From assembly GCF_000972705.2 (NCBI RefSeq), contig NZ_LATL02000229.1:1-45919 (forward strand): 45,919 nucleotides of DNA, in the 5' to 3' direction. Shown piece after piece: positions 15,664 through 27,234 of this stretch. The translations under genes were made by a program, and so were the position numbers. This stretch comes from Limnoraphis robusta CS-951. Its GTDB lineage: Bacteria; Cyanobacteriota; Cyanobacteriia; Cyanobacteriales; Microcoleaceae. Below the pieces are notes generated by a model. It saw only the letters and a program-made list of their open reading frames with translations, had not been told where the DNA came from and made no database searches. Positions within the stretch are counted from its first letter, which is position 1. The number at the start of each line of letters is the position of its first letter.

Positions 15664-16236
15664 TTAGAGTAACCATGTACTTTGAGAAAAGTCATCAGAA
15701 GAAGTTTTCGGCTGATTTTGAACATGATCAGGGCGACGAATTAACTGCGGAAGTTGGGCTTTTTGAACGGGTTGAGCTTGAGGTTTTTGATGAGCTTTTA
15801 GCTGTTCCTTTTCCGTTTTGATAGCTTCTAATTCTGCCATCAGCTTGGCGTTGTTTTCGGAGAGTTGAAAAGCCGCTTTTTGAGCCTTTTCGAGTTCTTC
15901 AGTAACATCATTGCGTTTAAGTTCTTCTTGAAGTTGAGCAATTAATTTAACTTTTTCCTCAACTTCAGACTGTAGATGCAACACCTTCTCTTGTAAACTT
16001 TGTTCGTTCTCCCGAGACATTTCTAAAGCTGATGTTAATTCAGTGATCTCAGATGTTAATTCAGTGATCTGAACTTCGAGATCCGCTTTAGTCGGGTTCT
16101 TGCGTCGCTGAGGAGTTTCAGTCCCTTCTTCTTGAACTTCGGTAGAGACAACTTCTGCTTCTACGGTTTGGACTTCTGACTCGTTAACTTTCTGAGCTTC
16201 CTCTTTGACCATATTTCCTAGACTTTGTTTAGCCAT
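15664..16236 (-). CDS. Coiled-coil protein of unknown function
   Basis: A 190-aa soluble acidic protein. After a variable, charged N-terminus (1-48), residues ~50-150 form a long coiled coil with an internal repeat ('TELTSEITELTS', from a duplicated 18-24 bp DNA unit near 16030-16075). The C-terminus is Q/P-rich and ends 'DDFSQSTWLL'. AGGAG is seen a few bases before the ATG. A scaffold or cell-structure role is possible, but nothing specific can be claimed. Confidence 0.65.
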   Translation of the reverse strand: MAKQSLGNMVKEEAQKVNESEVQTVEAEVVSTEVQEEGTETPQRRKNPTKADLEVQITELTSEITELTSALEMSRENEQSLQEKVLHLQSEVEEKVKLIAQLQEELKRNDVTEELEKAQKAAFQLSENNAKLMAELEAIKTEKEQLKAHQKPQAQPVQKAQLPQLIRRPDHVQNQPKTSSDDFSQSTWLL

Positions 16237-16496
16237 GATGTTCTCCTCCGCTTTTATAATGGTAGGGTGGCTCGGTGGCTCCAGTTCGTCTTTCTAAACA
16301 TTTTGGCGATGCCACTCAAGAGTTGACACTATCGTTCAATCTCAGTTTACCGTCTCAGCGTCAGAGTTGAGCCAGTCACAGCTCATCAATTCTCTGTAGA
16401 GTTCTCCGAGAGCAACATCTGCTCGAAAAATATCTGCGAAATAAGCTCTAGAGATTGCACATCTGAGAAAATCTGTGCTATAGTTATAACTTGTTC

Positions 16497-16570
16497 GGAC
16501 GCATAGCTCAGTTGGTTAGAGCGCCACGTTGACATCGTGGAGGCCACAGGTTCGAGTCCTGTTGTGTCCA
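16497..16570 (+). tRNA. tRNA-Val (anticodon GAC)
   Basis: A 74-base cloverleaf: acceptor GGACGCA pairs with TGTGTCC, the D arm contains AGCTCAGTTGGTTAGAGC, the anticodon stem CCACG/CGTGG encloses TTGACAT with anticodon GAC, and the T arm is CACAG-GTTCGAGT-CCTGT. CCA is not encoded. It reads valine GUC/GUU codons. Confidence 0.95.
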
Positions 16571-17063
16571 TTAACCCCAAACCCTTACAAAACGGGGGTT
16601 TTCAGGTCTACAATTGATGCGATCGCGACTTGAATAGATTGCCACGCTTGTGGCCAGATGTGGTCAATAAGACCCCACAGCTTTTCGATTTTTAGGTGGG
16701 ACTATATTTTTGCGATCTGTTAACAGGCTATGATGTCAAGACTCTGTATGAAAACTACGCAGGGTGTATTGAACCCTTGACCCCGACTTCCCGATTTTCT
16801 CAATCAATAAAGTACAAATTACCTCCTAAAAACCATGACCACTACTATCAGTACGCGATCGCGTAGCGTGGCGCGACTCCGTATCGCATACAAGCCCAAA
16901 ACGGGGAAGAATTTTTGAAACTGAAGCTCCCCCGCAGCAACTTGAATATGAACAGAAACGCACCGAGTTGCGTCAACGGGCAACACATTTTGAGCGTTTG
17001 AAATTTAGAGAACGGCAACCTGATTATTCAAGAGAAAGATTGAGACATTGCACCAGTCTAGTA
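16571..17063. other. Gene-free stretch with a coding relic
   Basis: No complete gene is seen in this ~490-base gap downstream of the tRNA. A HIP1 cluster lies at 16855-16890. From 16917 to about 17045 the plus strand reads an open protein-like stretch ('LEYEQKRTELRQRATHFERL', then 'KFRERQPDYSRERLRH') without a start, probably the tail of a lost gene. Its family is not recognised. Confidence 0.35.
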
Positions 17064-18407
17064 TCAAGCAGATTGAACCAGCTTAATCAGTTTGTCAGCC
17101 AACGTTTTGACCATGAGGCGATTAGAAACGTCCTCACCCCGTTCTAGGTAGTGAACTCTTCCTTGAAGAATCGGAGACTTATTTTCAATCGTATCAGTAT
17201 AACCTGAATAATCACTGTAAAGAATTGCAACAATAGATAAAGGATGATCAAGTTGAGTTTCGCAAAAGTTTTTCCAATCTCGAACTTCATCCTCAGTTTT
17301 TGCCAGAATGACAGCATGAGTCGCTTTAGACATGATGATTTGATTTTCCGGGGTGATTTTTCCCCCCACATCGAACAACAGTAGAGAGTTACTAATCCGT
17401 TCAATATCTCGGGCTTTTGAGAGGGCAAATTCTGGCGTAAACTTAGCTTTGTATTCAGTCTTTAATTGTCGAGCTAACTCAGAATTCTTCTGAGCCGTTT
17501 CATAGTAAAAAGAGCCGTCTCCATCTGGACATCCGGAAATCGTATAGAAATCTGTAGGTGCTTCAGGATGCAGCAAAATTGCTTGCTTTAAGCCCTCTTT
17601 TAAAACGGTTTTTCCACTATTGGCAGGGCCGCAAAGAACCACTTTGAACGCTGACTTTAACTGAGATCGAACATCGATACTGTGACCGACTGGATAATTC
17701 TGAGAATGACTAATCGTGACTACATATCGCTCTACTCCAATATCTCCGAGTTTCGGATCGCAAACGGCAATACTGGCGTATAAATCAGCAAGCTGATTGG
17801 CGATGACAAAACTAGCAAGAACGGTTGAACGTCCATTAATCTTTAATAATTTGCCGCCTCTCAACTCACCATTCGAGATCATCTGCCCTAAACGCTTTCC
17901 TACATCTCGAACGATTTGATCTCCATCGACTTTTAAGGTAGGATTAATACTGGTAGTCAGTACATCTTGTTCCCAATTAATGAAGAATGATGGCTCAGTC
18001 ATAGAAGAATGAGAAATAAGCTCTACTTCTCCAGTTTGTAAATCAATCCGACTCCCTAGAGGATATTCGTTCCTACTGCTGTTGACAACCACATAAGCCT
18101 CTAGACGAGGATCACAAACTGCAACTGATCGATACAAATCAGCAACTTTATGTGCAACAGTGTAACAGGCTAAGACCGGAATTCGACCCGAAATTTTAAG
18201 CAAATTGCCGCCTCGGAGTTCACCGTTTGCGATCATCTGTTCAAGTTGAGACTCAACTTCTGCGACAATTTGATCGCCATCTGCCGGGATAGTCTCACCA
18301 TTAGGAGTTTTGGCAAAATCAAGCTTCAAGACATCTTCGCAAAAATGGATGTGATAGGGTGTCATTGCTTTTGCAGAACTGTTAATAAACTCTATATACT
18401 TTGACAT
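17064..18407 (-). CDS. csx3: Tandem Csx3-Csx3-P-loop fusion (CRISPR ring nuclease candidate)
   Basis: About 447 aa, with two Csx3-like domains in tandem (residues ~20-125 and ~145-246) and a C-terminal P-loop NTPase (~255-447; Walker A 'GPANSGKT' ~260-267, 'LLLFDVGGK' ~342-350). Csx3/Crn3 binds and cleaves cyclic tetra-adenylate made by type III CRISPR complexes. Both copies keep 'GELRGG.LLKI.GR' and 'AVCDP[RK]L' (family Asp). Only copy 2 has the conserved 'SHS' histidine (~234); copy 1 reads 'NSSRN' there. The ATG at 18407 is chosen, with GTG 18431 as alternative. It is divergent from the TIGR03985 regulator, about 120 bp apart. The likely role is terminating or tuning cyclic oligoadenylate signalling (inference). 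Confidence 0.8.
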   Translation of the reverse strand: MSKYIEFINSSAKAMTPYHIHFCEDVLKLDFAKTPNGETIPADGDQIVAEVESQLEQMIANGELRGGNLLKISGRIPVLACYTVAHKVADLYRSVAVCDPRLEAYVVVNSSRNEYPLGSRIDLQTGEVELISHSSMTEPSFFINWEQDVLTTSINPTLKVDGDQIVRDVGKRLGQMISNGELRGGKLLKINGRSTVLASFVIANQLADLYASIAVCDPKLGDIGVERYVVTISHSQNYPVGHSIDVRSQLKSAFKVVLCGPANSGKTVLKEGLKQAILLHPEAPTDFYTISGCPDGDGSFYYETAQKNSELARQLKTEYKAKFTPEFALSKARDIERISNSLLLFDVGGKITPENQIIMSKATHAVILAKTEDEVRDWKNFCETQLDHPLSIVAILYSDYSGYTDTIENKSPILQGRVHYLERGEDVSNRLMVKTLADKLIKLVQSA

Positions 18408-18530
18408 CAAGCTGGAAAAGGGGCTTTCCACAGTACGTTAATCTGAGAAAGAACTGAACAGGAATCAAAAATATGATCCTGACTCAGTGGGACTGTCTGA
18501 TTGCCAATAGCTGATGGGGGAATTGTAAGC

Positions 18531-19997
18531 ATGGTTAACAGCATCAAATTGAACAGAACGTTTGATTTTCGCCCAGAGGTTGAGTTGTTACAAATTCTGG
18601 CACGGGGATCACTCAAACAAAACTTACCCAAAGCGGTGCGGTTATGGGTCATCCTTAGATCCCTGTATGGGGACGAAGCTGATCCGGTGCGGGTACAACT
18701 TGCAGAAACCTTTACTTACAGCCAGTGGCGAAAACAGTTTTTTACCCAACCGGAGTTTCATCGAGAGGACAAATTTCCAGACTACCATGATCCTCATTGT
18801 GCCTGTGCAAAAACCCTAAAAGATTGGTTATTTTCGCCTGAAATGGGTGTGAATTCTGATGATTGGCGACGTTGTTTTCGACAACTTTATCCTCTAGAAC
18901 CCGAAGCATTGGAAAGTTTATTAACCTTTGGAGGGGTTGAACCGTACAAAAATTTTCATCAAAATAGAGCGCATCGTTTATTTGCGATGACTCGTAAAAA
19001 TCTTCAATATGACTTTAAAGCCTTGGTAGAAATGGGGTGGCTAGAAATCGCAAAACCTCTGACTCCCTTGGGAAAAAACAGTCGAAGTCCATATCAAAAA
19101 GTTCGACAATTTCCTTGCTTACAGGCTTCTTCTGCCCCAGAAAACTTGGATAATGGTGAGGGCAGTGTTCGCAATGTGATTCAAAATGATTTAGTAAATT
19201 TTTTTGAAGACTTTTCTCGTGAAATCAATGGACAGCAGCGATTTTTTCTAGAGATTGAATACGTTATTCATCGGCAATTTTCAGCACAAATTCATACCCT
19301 AAGACAACAACTAAAGCAGATCTGGGAACAGATACCGGTTCCTCCTGCTTGTGTTCTGTATGTGAGCGCTCGCAACTTTCAAAACCATCAAGATGAAGGT
19401 GAAGAATATATCATCTATCCCGTGTGTCTTTACTATTCTCACCGTGCGCCCTACCTTTTTGCTTTTGGTGAAACGCCGCGATCGCCAACCCAAATGGATT
19501 GGTATGACTATCGTTTAGATCGAATTAAGCACTTGCAATCTCTAGATTGGCATCAGGTTGAGAAGCCGCAATTTAACCGAGAGATTTGCGCGTCAAAGAC
19601 TCCTCAAATGATTGAAGAATTGAGAAGTGAAGCCTGGGGATTTGATTTCTACAAACCCTATAAACTTCTGTTACTGCGGTTTGACCCTTATTTTCATAAT
19701 CGTTATATCGAAGGCACAGAACGGGATGAATTGTTTAAAAAAATCCCCCTCAAGCAAGCTCAAAAGTTGATCTCAAATGCTCAAGTCAATTCCCTTCAGC
19801 ATCAGCAGCTTTTGAGCCTCTTAAAAAGTCACCCCTGTGATGTCTATTGCCGTTTGAACTATCGTCAAGATGACTATAATGTGATTATGCGCTTGAGAGC
19901 TTGGGGAGCAATGGTTGAGGTACTCTTGCCTTGGGATTTACGAGAATTGATGGCAACAGAAATTCAAAAAACATGGAAACTTTACCACAAAGAATAA
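18531..19997 (+). CDS. TIGR03985-family CRISPR-associated WYL-domain protein
   Basis: About 488 aa. I recognise it as the cyanobacterial TIGR03985 family, long proteins with an N-terminal winged-helix-like part ('RLFAMTRKNLQYDFKALVEMGWLE') and a C-terminal WYL-type ligand-binding region ('ECVLYVSARNF'-type strands, 'YYSHRAPYLFAFGETPRSP..WYDYRLDRI'). WYL proteins sense nucleotides or nucleic acids and regulate defence genes. The ATG at 18531 is preferred over TTG 18501; GGGGGA precedes it by about 10 bases. The stop overlaps the start of the HD gene (TAATG), so the two are co-translated. Divergent from csx3; a regulator of the cmr/csx3 units is plausible. Confidence 0.75.
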   Translation: MVNSIKLNRTFDFRPEVELLQILARGSLKQNLPKAVRLWVILRSLYGDEADPVRVQLAETFTYSQWRKQFFTQPEFHREDKFPDYHDPHCACAKTLKDWLFSPEMGVNSDDWRRCFRQLYPLEPEALESLLTFGGVEPYKNFHQNRAHRLFAMTRKNLQYDFKALVEMGWLEIAKPLTPLGKNSRSPYQKVRQFPCLQASSAPENLDNGEGSVRNVIQNDLVNFFEDFSREINGQQRFFLEIEYVIHRQFSAQIHTLRQQLKQIWEQIPVPPACVLYVSARNFQNHQDEGEEYIIYPVCLYYSHRAPYLFAFGETPRSPTQMDWYDYRLDRIKHLQSLDWHQVEKPQFNREICASKTPQMIEELRSEAWGFDFYKPYKLLLLRFDPYFHNRYIEGTERDELFKKIPLKQAQKLISNAQVNSLQHQQLLSLLKSHPCDVYCRLNYRQDDYNVIMRLRAWGAMVEVLLPWDLRELMATEIQKTWKLYHKE

Positions 19998-20581
19998 TGG
20001 AAACGACAGAACATCCTCAGCTTTCAAATCGCTTTGAACAGGCGTTAGTTTTGGCAACTCAACTGCATCGATATCAGGTGAGAAAAAGCAGCAATATTCC
20101 CTACATCAGTCATTTGTTGAGTGTGGCGGCTTTGGTTCTCGAAGATGGAGGCGATGAAGACGAAGCGATCGCCGCCCTGCTGCATGATGCGGTTGAAGAT
20201 CAAGGGGGGATAAAAACCCGAGCAGTCATTATGAATCAGTTTGGGAAACGAGTCGTCGAAATTGTGGACGGTTGCACCGAACCCTATACGCTACCCAAAC
20301 CGCCCTGGCATCAACGGAAACTGCATTATCTCGAACAGTTAGCTCAAGCCTCTCCTTCCGTCTTGCGGGTGTCCATTGCTGATAAACTGCACAATGCTCG
20401 TTCAATTGTGGCAGATTTTCATCGTCAGGGAAATAGTGTTTGGCAAAAATTTACAGGGGGTTATGAAGGAACCGTTTGGTTTTATGATCATTTACTAGAG
20501 ATTTATCAACAGAAAACTCAGGGCTTTCTTCTCAGCGAACTGGAACGGGTGGTGACTCAAATGAAGAATTTGAACTCCTAG
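19997..20581 (+). CDS. HD-domain hydrolase (SpoT/MESH1-like small alarmone hydrolase type)
   Basis: A 194-aa HD phosphohydrolase: 'HRYQVRKSSNIPYISHLLSVAALVLEDGG' carries the first metal His, 'ALLHDAVED' (~59-67) the HD pair, and 'SIADKLHNARSI' the distal Asp. The layout matches the hydrolase half of RelA/SpoT and small alarmone hydrolases, which remove pyrophosphate from (p)ppGpp. The start at 19997 overlaps the stop of the WYL gene (TAATG). Being locked to a CRISPR-associated regulator, it may act on a nucleotide signal of the type III system, but ordinary alarmone hydrolysis is the default reading. Confidence 0.75.
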   Translation: METTEHPQLSNRFEQALVLATQLHRYQVRKSSNIPYISHLLSVAALVLEDGGDEDEAIAALLHDAVEDQGGIKTRAVIMNQFGKRVVEIVDGCTEPYTLPKPPWHQRKLHYLEQLAQASPSVLRVSIADKLHNARSIVADFHRQGNSVWQKFTGGYEGTVWFYDHLLEIYQQKTQGFLLSELERVVTQMKNLNS

Positions 20582-20590
20582 CCCAATATT

Positions 20591-20617
20591 CCCCCGATGA
20601 TAAGAAGTAGTCGGGGG
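20591..20617. terminator. Hairpin after the WYL-HD unit
   Basis: CCCCCGA (20591-20597) and TCGGGGG (20611-20617) form a perfect 7-bp stem with a 13-base loop, ten bases after the HD stop. The following T-run is poor. It lies between two convergent units and could serve either. Confidence 0.45.
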
Positions 20618-20665
20618 TTGATGTCAGCCTTTTACTTAATTCTTGAATCTCGCAACAGTAAAGAA

Positions 20666-22423
20666 TTAACTTTTCGGAGGATCACTTCCCCAAGTTTTTT
20701 GGAATCCTTGATTTTCAAGTTGTTTAACAAACACAGGAAGTTGATTCTCATTGTTTCCGTTGGCTTTGCGTATCCATTGATCTGTTAAATTTTTAGACTG
20801 ACCTCCATGAAAAAGAGTGACAATCTCTAGATATTTCTTTTGTTCAATCGGTAACATTCGATGCCAAACACAGCTAAAAAATGTAGGTCTTTGATCACCG
20901 GGTTGTCGTCCTCCGATAGCAGGTGTGGTCTTGAATTGCTCATTGTGAAATAGACGAATAGCCTGTGATCGATCAACAACCTGACTATAAACCGTTAAAC
21001 GTTCGGGATTCCAAGCCTCTTTCCAAGACAAGCTTTGAGGCTTTGAAATACCTAAATACTGTTGAGTTTCTTTCTGTAAATGATTCAGAAACTTTTTGAA
21101 TTCATCAGAACTTTGAATCTCTAATTTTTTGAGATCACTATCTAACCATTCCCAATGACAACCAATAGCGCGTGTGTTATAGTTGGGAAAGAAGTCTTGA
21201 TGCCAAACTCTACGCCATGATTTTCCAAACCCTCCCATTGTGAAGGCAAATTTCAGAACATTTTCCATAAAATGCCGATCTTTTTTATTTTTGACATCTA
21301 GATAAAGTGTTCCTTTCGCTTGATAAATGGGTGTATTTTCTTGTCCTAGAGTTTGACTAACATCTATCGATTGAGACTGCCAATAAAGCTGTAAACTCCC
21401 CGGTTCTGTGGTACATCCAAATAATCGATTGACCACTTGATCTACATCTTCCTTTCGATTACTAACTCCAGCTAATAAACGACGAACATGACCTTGAAGA
21501 CTTGCTTTAAACAAATTGGGTCGAAATTCCGGTTCATCACTTCGGAGTAAGGGACTCACACCTTTACCTTTTAAGTCTACCCAGATGGGATACAAACTCT
21601 CATCTTGAGGAGAAGTATACAATCCATAGCCTGTACTGGTTTTTCCACCTAAACCTAACCTGAGTGCGAGTTTAAATCTTCTTTCAAAATTTTTCCAATC
21701 TTCCTCAGACAAATCTTTGATACTACTAAACTCAAAGACTAATTTGGGTTGATAAAAACTAATGATCGCGATCGCTTTCGGAGAACCCTTTCCTTCAACT
21801 TGGCGGTTTTGCTGCGGATGAACAACATCAACGATTAAGTAGCGAGTTTTTTCAGGATTATTGTCTGATTTTACCTCTTTTGTTCCTGCCCAGTCCCCGA
21901 CTGGATAAGCTCCATGAAATCTTAAAATTCCTTGTTTTTCCTGACTTCCACAGTAGTCCTCTATGATCTCTTGAGCGAGACTTTTATCGAAGTTAGGTAA
22001 TCGTTTAAACAAGCCTTTAATACTACTACCCGGAATAAAAGGAATACCATTTTTTCCGAGGGTGGGACGCAAAATACTATCTTGACCACAGTTCGTAAAG
22101 ACTCGAAAGGGAAACTCAACTTGGATGCGATAAATTGAACCCTCTCGACCTAATTTAACTTCTGAATACTGATAAAATGGGGTTTGGTGATTGTTAGGAT
22201 TTGGGTAGATCCATTGCTCAGTCCATTCTTCTAAGTCTGTATTATTTTTTCCATATTGTAAGCTACAACGTCCTTGAACTTGAGCGCGATACATCATCGG
22301 AACTTGATTCAGGTCAGTCGGTTCCCAATTGTTTGTATCTGAATTATTAATGTCTGGAATTGTGATGTTAGCCTCGTTTCCTTTTTGAGTGACTGCTCGT
22401 TGAAATGCTTGGGCAAAACTCAT
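20666..22423 (-). CDS. cmr6: Type III-B RAMP protein Cmr6 with a second RAMP-like half
   Basis: 585 aa. The N-terminal half (~95-300) shows RAMP features of Cmr6: 'IPFIPGSSIKGLFKRL' and the glycine-rich loop 'LRLGLGGKTSTGYGLY'. The C-terminal half (~315-450) has another RAMP-like set: 'FKASLQGHVRRLLAG', 'VNRLFGCTTEPGSLQL' and 'KFAFTMGGFGKSWRRVWH'. The latter recalls Cmr1 ('LFG', 'GGLGSRSRRG'). Single Cmr6 proteins are roughly half this length. No separate cmr1 gene is in the operon, so the second half may supply that subunit (inference). Last gene of the cmr operon, 44 bases after the small subunit gene. Confidence 0.75.
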   Translation of the reverse strand: MSFAQAFQRAVTQKGNEANITIPDINNSDTNNWEPTDLNQVPMMYRAQVQGRCSLQYGKNNTDLEEWTEQWIYPNPNNHQTPFYQYSEVKLGREGSIYRIQVEFPFRVFTNCGQDSILRPTLGKNGIPFIPGSSIKGLFKRLPNFDKSLAQEIIEDYCGSQEKQGILRFHGAYPVGDWAGTKEVKSDNNPEKTRYLIVDVVHPQQNRQVEGKGSPKAIAIISFYQPKLVFEFSSIKDLSEEDWKNFERRFKLALRLGLGGKTSTGYGLYTSPQDESLYPIWVDLKGKGVSPLLRSDEPEFRPNLFKASLQGHVRRLLAGVSNRKEDVDQVVNRLFGCTTEPGSLQLYWQSQSIDVSQTLGQENTPIYQAKGTLYLDVKNKKDRHFMENVLKFAFTMGGFGKSWRRVWHQDFFPNYNTRAIGCHWEWLDSDLKKLEIQSSDEFKKFLNHLQKETQQYLGISKPQSLSWKEAWNPERLTVYSQVVDRSQAIRLFHNEQFKTTPAIGGRQPGDQRPTFFSCVWHRMLPIEQKKYLEIVTLFHGGQSKNLTDQWIRKANGNNENQLPVFVKQLENQGFQKTWGSDPPKS

Positions 22424-22467
22424 ACTTCTTTTTTCCTCTTAAAGTCAATGGTTCTAATCAGAAAAAC

Positions 22468-22944
22468 TTAGTTATTTTTGGTTTTGTAGCGTTGTGTCCA
22501 CCATACCAGTGAATCACAAAATTGAGTGAGTACCATCAATGCAACCCGTTGTTCTGAAAGTTGCATTGACCAGATTGCTTTAGCCATTGCCTGGATTTTT
22601 TTGGTTTCATCTGCTTGTTTCCTGCGTTTTTCTTCAGGAGTTTTATCAGGAAGATTTGAAGTAACATTGTGATTGGGTAATATAATTTCTGAATCGCCCA
22701 AGATTTCAGCTAACTTATCCCAAACATCTTTCCAATATTGACTTTTATCTAAATTCTCCCTTTGAAGACGTAGATGCTCACCCCAAAAACGTTCTAACCC
22801 ATAAGCAACCGCCATTCGCATTTTGTGGGATTCATTGAGAACATTATTTTTGTCTCGATGCTTTAAGACAATTTCTTGAGCATAATAATCGAGGCTATAG
22901 GGTTGCCAGCCTTTTTCCTCTTGGGTGTCATTCGGTTGAGTCAT
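22468..22944 (-). CDS. cmr5: Small helical Cmr5-position subunit
   Basis: About 158 aa, almost wholly alpha-helical: 'WQPYSLDYYAQEIVLKHRDKN', 'MRMAVAYGLERFWGEHLRL' and 'AMAKAIWSMQLSEQRVALMVLTQFCDSLVWWTQRY'. It occupies the cmr5 place between cmr4 and cmr6 and is read as the small (Cmr5-like) backbone subunit that lines the target RNA groove. It is longer than typical Cmr5 (~120-150) and sequence resemblance is weak, so the call relies on position and fold type. The ATG at 22944 is chosen over TTG 22968. Confidence 0.55.
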   Translation of the reverse strand: MTQPNDTQEEKGWQPYSLDYYAQEIVLKHRDKNNVLNESHKMRMAVAYGLERFWGEHLRLQRENLDKSQYWKDVWDKLAEILGDSEIILPNHNVTSNLPDKTPEEKRRKQADETKKIQAMAKAIWSMQLSEQRVALMVLTQFCDSLVWWTQRYKTKNN

Positions 22945-23003
22945 AATATGTACGTTAATTTTTTGCAAAAGTTGACCACGAATTAAAAACAGAAAGTATT
23001 GAG

Positions 23004-23861
23004 CTACTCCGTTATAGGTAAAGTTTCCAGCGAGACATTAGTTCGACCAAAACCAATTGATTCAAGACCTCCAAAGTACAATTCTTTACTCCGGTTAGAA
23101 AATTTACTATCTTCTAAAAATTGTTGGGGATTAATAGGGTTTTGCTGATATTCTTTCCGAAGTGCAAAGGGAAATATGAGAACTGTTCCTTCGGGAAGTG
23201 CTTCTACATCAAAAAAAGCACCTTTTTTAGCTTTTTTACGGTCGGTTTCCAGTGAAACTCGGCTTTGACGATAGAGAGCCATATCATGAATCATTGAAAT
23301 TTCAGTGTCATCAACAACGAGCAAAAGATATTGCTCTGCATTATCAATACCTGAAGGCATACATTTTTTGAGATTGTTGTCTGGATCTTGAAGATGTAAG
23401 AAACCTAAATTAAAAAAGAGTTTTTTACTCTGAGTCTGACCAAAGTAACTGTATGGTTTGAACTTCGTTACGGTTTGACCTGTAATTTTCTGATATCGTC
23501 TGAGTAAAGCTGGACATGACACTCTAACAACGGGTTGATTTGGACAATAAACGGGAATCCAAACAATTGAACCATATTCAAACTTAACAATTCCTTCTGT
23601 TGTTCCATTTTCTGAAGTATTACTCGATGAATGATCAGAGGATGGACTAGCTGCTTCTTTTCCATACCAATAATCAACATTTCCTTTTGTTTGACGCAGA
23701 TCTGCACGAAATCGTCCCCGAATTGAACTCCCTGGAATAATCCCGGTTTGAGTAAATTGATCGCGGAAAATCAAATTCAAATTTCCGCTTTCTTCACCTG
23801 CACTGGCTCCAACGTGAAGGGGAGCTAACGTTTCAATAATACCATAACCTTTGTGATACAT
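23004..23861 (-). CDS. cmr4: Type III-B RAMP protein Cmr4
   Basis: A 285-aa Cas7-type backbone subunit. The opening 'GYGIIETLAPLHVGASAGEESG' leads to 'RDQFTQTGIIPGSSIRGRFR', the classical Cmr4 start and glycine-rich segment. A second signature, 'FGRTNVSLE', is near the end. Several copies should assemble along the crRNA. The catalytic aspartate that cuts target RNA in other Cmr4 proteins lies a few residues before the 'R-x-x-x-T' stretch; here that place reads 'GNLNLIF', with Asn/Leu, so target RNA slicing may be lost. It lies 60 bases downstream of cmr3. Confidence 0.8.
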   Translation of the reverse strand: MYHKGYGIIETLAPLHVGASAGEESGNLNLIFRDQFTQTGIIPGSSIRGRFRADLRQTKGNVDYWYGKEAASPSSDHSSSNTSENGTTEGIVKFEYGSIVWIPVYCPNQPVVRVSCPALLRRYQKITGQTVTKFKPYSYFGQTQSKKLFFNLGFLHLQDPDNNLKKCMPSGIDNAEQYLLLVVDDTEISMIHDMALYRQSRVSLETDRKKAKKGAFFDVEALPEGTVLIFPFALRKEYQQNPINPQQFLEDSKFSNRSKELYFGGLESIGFGRTNVSLETLPITE

Positions 23862-23920
23862 TTGCAGACCTCCTAAATTGTTAGTTCTTATCAGTTGAAG
23901 TTGAGTTTGAGTTCACCTGA

Positions 23921-26885
<2,965 letters not shown>

Positions 26886-27054
26886 GGGGAATAAAGAAAT
26901 TTAGAGTTTAGGCAATTCTGGGCATTTTCACTTGGCTAATACCTCTGTTTGCTTGAGTTCTATTATCACATGGCATGGAAGCGAGGTCTTCCAAAACGTC
27001 GGGAAACTCAAAAAAAATCAGACTTTCAAGAACAAAAGTAGCAGTCGGGAGCCA

Positions 27055-27204
27055 TCAAAGAAAGAGTATCGGTTTTGTGCCATCTAGACTCAGGAAATTC
27101 ATAAATCTTAATCCAGTGGTTTGAGAAACGGTCAATTTTCCATTGAGAATGTTTACTGCTTTCTCGGAAATGGCTTGGGGTAGAGCTAGAATTTTGTTCA
27201 TCAT
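27055..27204 (-). CDS. Possible 49-aa small protein
   Basis: A minus-strand frame with tandem ATG starts reads 'MMNKILALPQAISEKAVNIL', then 'NGKLTVSQTTGLRFMNFLSL' and ends '...GTKPILFL'. GAGG lies ~11 bases upstream. It looks more protein-like than the overlapping 70-codon frame (27026-27238) on the same strand. It sits between the NYN gene and cmr2. Weakly supported. Confidence 0.3.
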   Translation of the reverse strand: MMNKILALPQAISEKAVNILNGKLTVSQTTGLRFMNFLSLDGTKPILFL

Positions 27205-27234
27205 TTTTAGGTTTAACCTCAAAGTAAATATCAG

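Noticed and set aside
16855..16895. GCGATCGCGTAGCGTGGCGCGACTCC stretch as a regulatory site
   Set aside because: HIP1 palindromes and neighbouring GC-rich pieces are frequent in cyanobacterial genomes; nothing specific supports regulation.
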